A stretch of 64,000 bases of DNA from assembly GCA_965178125.1 (NCBI GenBank), contig OZ237757.1, positions 558,001-622,000 of the forward strand, written 5' to 3'. Numbering within the stretch: the first letter of the stretch is position 1; each line of letters starts with the position of its first letter. Below the pieces are notes generated by a model. That model worked only from the letters and a program-made list of their open reading frames with translations, did not search any database and was not told where the DNA came from. The position numbers and the translations under genes are program-made. Below are positions 60,901 to 64,000 of the stretch, piece by piece. Source of the stretch: Bilabrum cf. latius. Taxonomy: Eukaryota; Bigyra: Bicosoecida; Bigyra; Bicosoecida.

Positions 60901-63900
60901 CACCGACCCGTCTGAGTCCCACTCATAGACTACCTGGTCTGACGGAGACCCTCCGCAGTTAATCGCGAACTCCCGGTCATCAAGGCCATTAGGTCCATTC
61001 CCAATATCAGTTGATACCACTACTAATGTGAGCTCGGACGCCTACGTGCCATTCCTGTCGCGCAGCTCCAGAGCGTGCACCTCGTTGACATCATCGGAGG
61101 CCACGCGGATTACCTGCACCTCGGGAACCCTTGTGGCCGACGTGACAATTTCCTAGACTTCATCCACGTTGTTTCCAGTCGCACGAACGAACTGAACTTC
61201 ATCGCGATCAATCGTCGATGTCCTAAGGGTTTGTACCTGAGGTAGCACAGGCCCACTCGAGATCGCAACGGTCTGTACCTCATCGGTACCGTTGACAGTG
61301 GTTGTGAGAGTCTAGATTTCATTGTGCACGTCCTCCACGATTTCGATCGTCTGCACCTCGATGCCAGTCTCATTTAGCTCTACCGAAAGGACTTGCACTT
61401 CATGGACTACAGGCAGGTTGGTGCGCTGCAGATCGGAAGAGTTAAAGTGCTCAGTCGTGTCAATCTGTAGCTGGAAATACTGCAAAGTTGAGCCACCATC
61501 ATGAAGGGGCGCCGTCCATTCGGCGGATACTTGTTGGTTGTTGATCGATCGCACTGAAAAGTCACGAGGTGCGGTTGGCTCCTGGTCGCTTGTGGTAGCC
61601 GTTGGCGGCTTGGGGTGGGCGGCGGGCCCAAACCCTACTGAATTCCTGGCCGATACCCGCACAGCATACGTTTTCCCGGGAACGAGCTAGGAATCAATGT
61701 TGCCGGTAGAAACATTCCTTGAGCCGATAACAAAGCTTAGCAGCTGGGATGACGCGCGAGGCGCCGGGACAGATGCTTGCGTCACTAGTCGTCTCGATGC
61801 CTCAAGAGCCGGCCCGACCTGACGCCTAGCTGCTGGGCTCAGGGAGCTACCAAGCTCTATGGCTGTTGACGCAGATATCGTAGTGCTGTCCTGTGGTGGG
61901 GCACCGACAGCAGAGAATCTGGTCTCGTCCCATTCGATGACGTACTCGTCAATTTGGCTTCCACCGTTGCCACTGTAAATTAGCTGCTCTGCCGTTGGAG
62001 CCTCCCACACGACTCTGATTTCCACAGCGGACAGCACCTGCAGCGCAACAGCTGCTGGGGGCCCAGGCACTCGCATTCGCGGGATGGCTGAATGTGTCGC
62101 GGCATATGGTCCATCGCCCCTGTCATTTGTTGCCAAAATCCTCACGTAGTAGCGCTGCCCTGATGTGAGACCGTCAATGTTAGTGTAGAACTGGCGCTCG
62201 CTGCGCGCAGTTGAACTCGTGATCGTAATTGCTGCAGGGTCGTCCACCACCACGCTATAGTCAGACACGTTTTGATCCACGAAAGACTCGCTTAGCGACC
62301 ACTATACGAGGTACTAGAATACGGGAGAACCACCATCCTACTAGGGGTACTGCCACGATAGCTTGAGCGACGTATCGGAAAGCACGTGTAGTGCGGATAC
62401 CCTCGGAGCGCCAGGCGCCGTTCGCGGCAGTTCGAATCGGGGGTGGGTGAACGTGGATGGTCCGAATCCATTCAATGCATTCTTCGCAGCGACTCGAACT
62501 CCGTAGGCACGTCCTGCTTCCAGCCCCCCCAGCTAAACCGTGTACAAACTGGTGGAGCCAACTGCTTCTAGCTATACTACAGCATAGTCACGAGGAAGCA
62601 CGCCTGTCTGAACGACAGCAACCTCAGCGTCTGCTCCCGGACCAGTGATCGCAGAGGTGGAAATCTCTAGCGTTGGAACATCTCCAAGTTCCCCGACAAA
62701 GGTGACAACCCAATCGTACCCCAACCCATTCGCGCGTCGCACAACAGACACATCAGACACGGCAGCAAGAGCTTCAAGGCGGTTCTCAAGCATATCTGAA
62801 GAAGCCTCCACATCGATGAGTTCCGTGCGCTCCCCACGGAAACCTAGCTCAAAGTACCCGCCAATTGGCTTCTATCCCTGTCTCTCGGTTACAACGGAAG
62901 CAACCACATTTGTTCCTGACCAGCTGGTTCCAGGTAGCGTGATCATCTCTGGCACATCTCCCACGTGTGCCGTCTCTATGAACGTGATGCGCCAGTTGAA
63001 GCCGTTCCCGGATACCCATACGGAGTAGTCGCCCTACACTGGCCCGTTCCATGTGCCAGGCTGTAGCGCAGCATTAGGATCAGCTGCCTTTGACAGGACG
63101 AACGAATCAGCACCTCCAGCACCTGCGGATCCAGGCGCTCTAGAAGCATCTGATGTCACTATGAATGTGTTGGCTGTCTCCGAGTCTGCATGGTCAAAGG
63201 CAGTCAAAAGTCGGACTGCAGTGACCCCGGGCTGAAGAGCAATTGTATCAACAGTGCTATCCAGACGCGTCACATGCACGAATCCAGTGCCATTAGTTGG
63301 GTCGATTTCCTGGCGGGCCCTGTACAGGCCAGGCAGTCTCTTCCACGACGGTGTTCTAACGACCTCAACGTTCTGCACAGAACCAGTCCTCTCCAGGATT
63401 GCTTCCAGCTGACTGGCGGTGGCATCGTGCGGGATGTCTTCAGACACCTCCGAGCCAAACTGTACTCTGAAGCTGCCCTGGATATCATTCAAGTCTGCTG
63501 TCGTGCTCACAACCTGCACTTCTTCCACTCCGGACGGGCGGGCGGTCCCAATCGCGCGCGCTATTGCCGACACAGTGATCACCTGGACTTCATAAACAGG
63601 TTCCGACGCGAAACGTTCAACCCTGTATGACTCAACTGGACTGCCACCATTGTCCGATGCCGCTGAAAACTACACTTGGAGCTGGGCTGCACTTGCAACG
63701 GATAGTTGGGGGCTCAATACTGGCCCTGGCTGGGTTGAAACGAGTACTCGAGCACTCGACTTCGCTCCAGTGCTTGCACCCCTGCTGTTAAATGCGGTCA
63801 CACGTGTGGAGTAGCCATTGCCACTCTCCAGCTGGTTGACGACCACTCGTAATGGGTTGGTCCCGCGCACCAACTCACTAGCGAACCCACGCACGTTCAT

Positions 63901-64000
63901 TCCGATGCAACCGGAGGTATCGACACCCATGATGCCGAGATTTCCGGCACCTCGTACAGTCTCGTGGCTTGTGTGAGCGAATTCAACCTTCCATTGGTAG
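48928..64000 (-). CDS. Giant fibronectin-III / beta-module repeat protein (5' end beyond window)
   Basis: One frame of more than 5000 codons, open to the right window edge and ending in TGA at 48928. At least ten FN3 domains are visible, recognisable by W-x-P-P, DGG-S-x-I-x-x-Y and Y-Y-V-R-V motifs. They cluster at 48.9-53.8 kb and 61.4-63.9 kb. Between them lie many copies of a module of about 110-130 residues with consensus GTFxLxF, DASA, LxxLxxIxxVxVSR and GYxWxVTFxGxxGDVPxL. Short EVQ repeats link the modules. Cys are few and mostly in short loops. No membrane segment or GPI-type tail is seen at the C-terminus, which ends shortly after an FN3 domain, so a further 3' exon is possible. A surface or secreted adhesin-like role is inferred only. 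Gaps checked codon by codon (49192-49347, 54382-54810, 59341-59475, 60157-60618) contain TAG but no TAA or TGA. Confidence 0.85.
61072..61408 (-). repeat. Tandem 13-residue EVQ repeats in the FN3 giant
   Basis: About eight repeats of 13-15 residues starting (D/N/P)-E-V-Q-x-(I/V/L), e.g. DEVQTV, PQVQTL, DEVQFV and PEVQVI, are read on the minus strand. The third column is Gln in most units, His in one (NEVHAL), and TAG in two (61153 and 61312). A shorter array of the same type lies at about 55490-55620. Confidence 0.9.

Noticed and set aside
1-64000. Large-scale pseudogenisation: rows of in-frame fragments separated by stops
   Set aside because: Only TAG interrupts; TAA and TGA do not, frames never shift over up to 15 kb, and conserved motifs continue across the TAGs. 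Decay would produce all three stops and frameshifts.
1-64000. UAG = Leu, Tyr or Trp instead of Gln
   Set aside because: TAG positions in Atp23, Esf1, FN3 and the EVQ repeats are hydrophilic and match Gln/His/Glu in relatives or sister repeats; Leu or Trp would be out of place. Glu is not fully excluded.
1-64000. Bacterial or organellar origin of the contig
   Set aside because: Gene content (Esf1, DmX/Rav1, STK16-like kinase, bridge-like lipid transfer) is eukaryotic nuclear, and ESF1 has a spliceosomal intron.

Overview
This is a nuclear genome segment from a eukaryotic microbe (protist). Its genes encode eukaryote-specific proteins: the ribosome-biogenesis factor Esf1, the mitochondrial protease Atp23, a DmX/Rav1 (RAVE complex) protein, an STK16-like kinase, a giant bridge-like lipid-transfer protein, and a giant fibronectin-III protein. 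Genes lie tightly packed on both strands, and I see only one clear spliceosomal intron. The lineage cannot be fixed from sequence alone. The FN3 protein carries short repeats that I associate from memory with stramenopile/alveolate/rhizarian proteins, which is a hint, not proof.

The central result is a non-standard nuclear genetic code. Every long gene is cut by in-frame TAG codons while its frame, domains and conserved motifs continue straight through them. TAG lies inside the Esf1, Atp23, MACPF, kinase and FN3 domains. In conserved contexts it repeatedly sits where glutamine (or His/Glu) is expected, and in a 13-residue tandem repeat both TAGs fall in the glutamine column. All gene ends I can define are TGA (most) or TAA (two); none is TAG. 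I therefore annotate with UAG = Gln and UAA/UGA = stop. Under the standard code the window would look like a field of pseudogene fragments.

Layout. Positions 1-10.0 kb: a tandemly duplicated, convergent gene pair, one gene encoding a MACPF-domain protein (+) and the other a beta-propeller-like protein (-). The first MACPF gene is long, the second copy has lost the MACPF domain, and the third is a short remnant. 10.3-10.8 kb: ATP23 (-). 11.0-12.9 kb: ESF1 (+, one 96-bp intron). 12.9-15.8 kb: amino-acid-transporter-like protein (-). 16.5-18.9 kb: unknown poly-Ser protein (+). 19.1-29.7 kb: DmX/Rav1 homologue (-) with an in-frame 105-bp minisatellite. 29.9-31.3 kb: STK16-like kinase (-). 31.5-34.0 kb: unknown 851-residue protein (+). 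34.1-35.3 kb: multi-pass membrane protein (+). 35.8-48.5 kb: one 12.7-kb ORF for a bridge-like lipid-transfer protein (-). 48.9-64.0 kb: one ORF of more than 15 kb for an FN3/beta-module repeat protein (-), running off the window.

The genes do not form one pathway. They are mostly housekeeping functions (ribosome assembly, mitochondrial assembly, V-ATPase assembly, lipid transfer, signalling) plus a lineage-specific duplicated MACPF locus and a giant, presumably surface or secreted, repeat protein.
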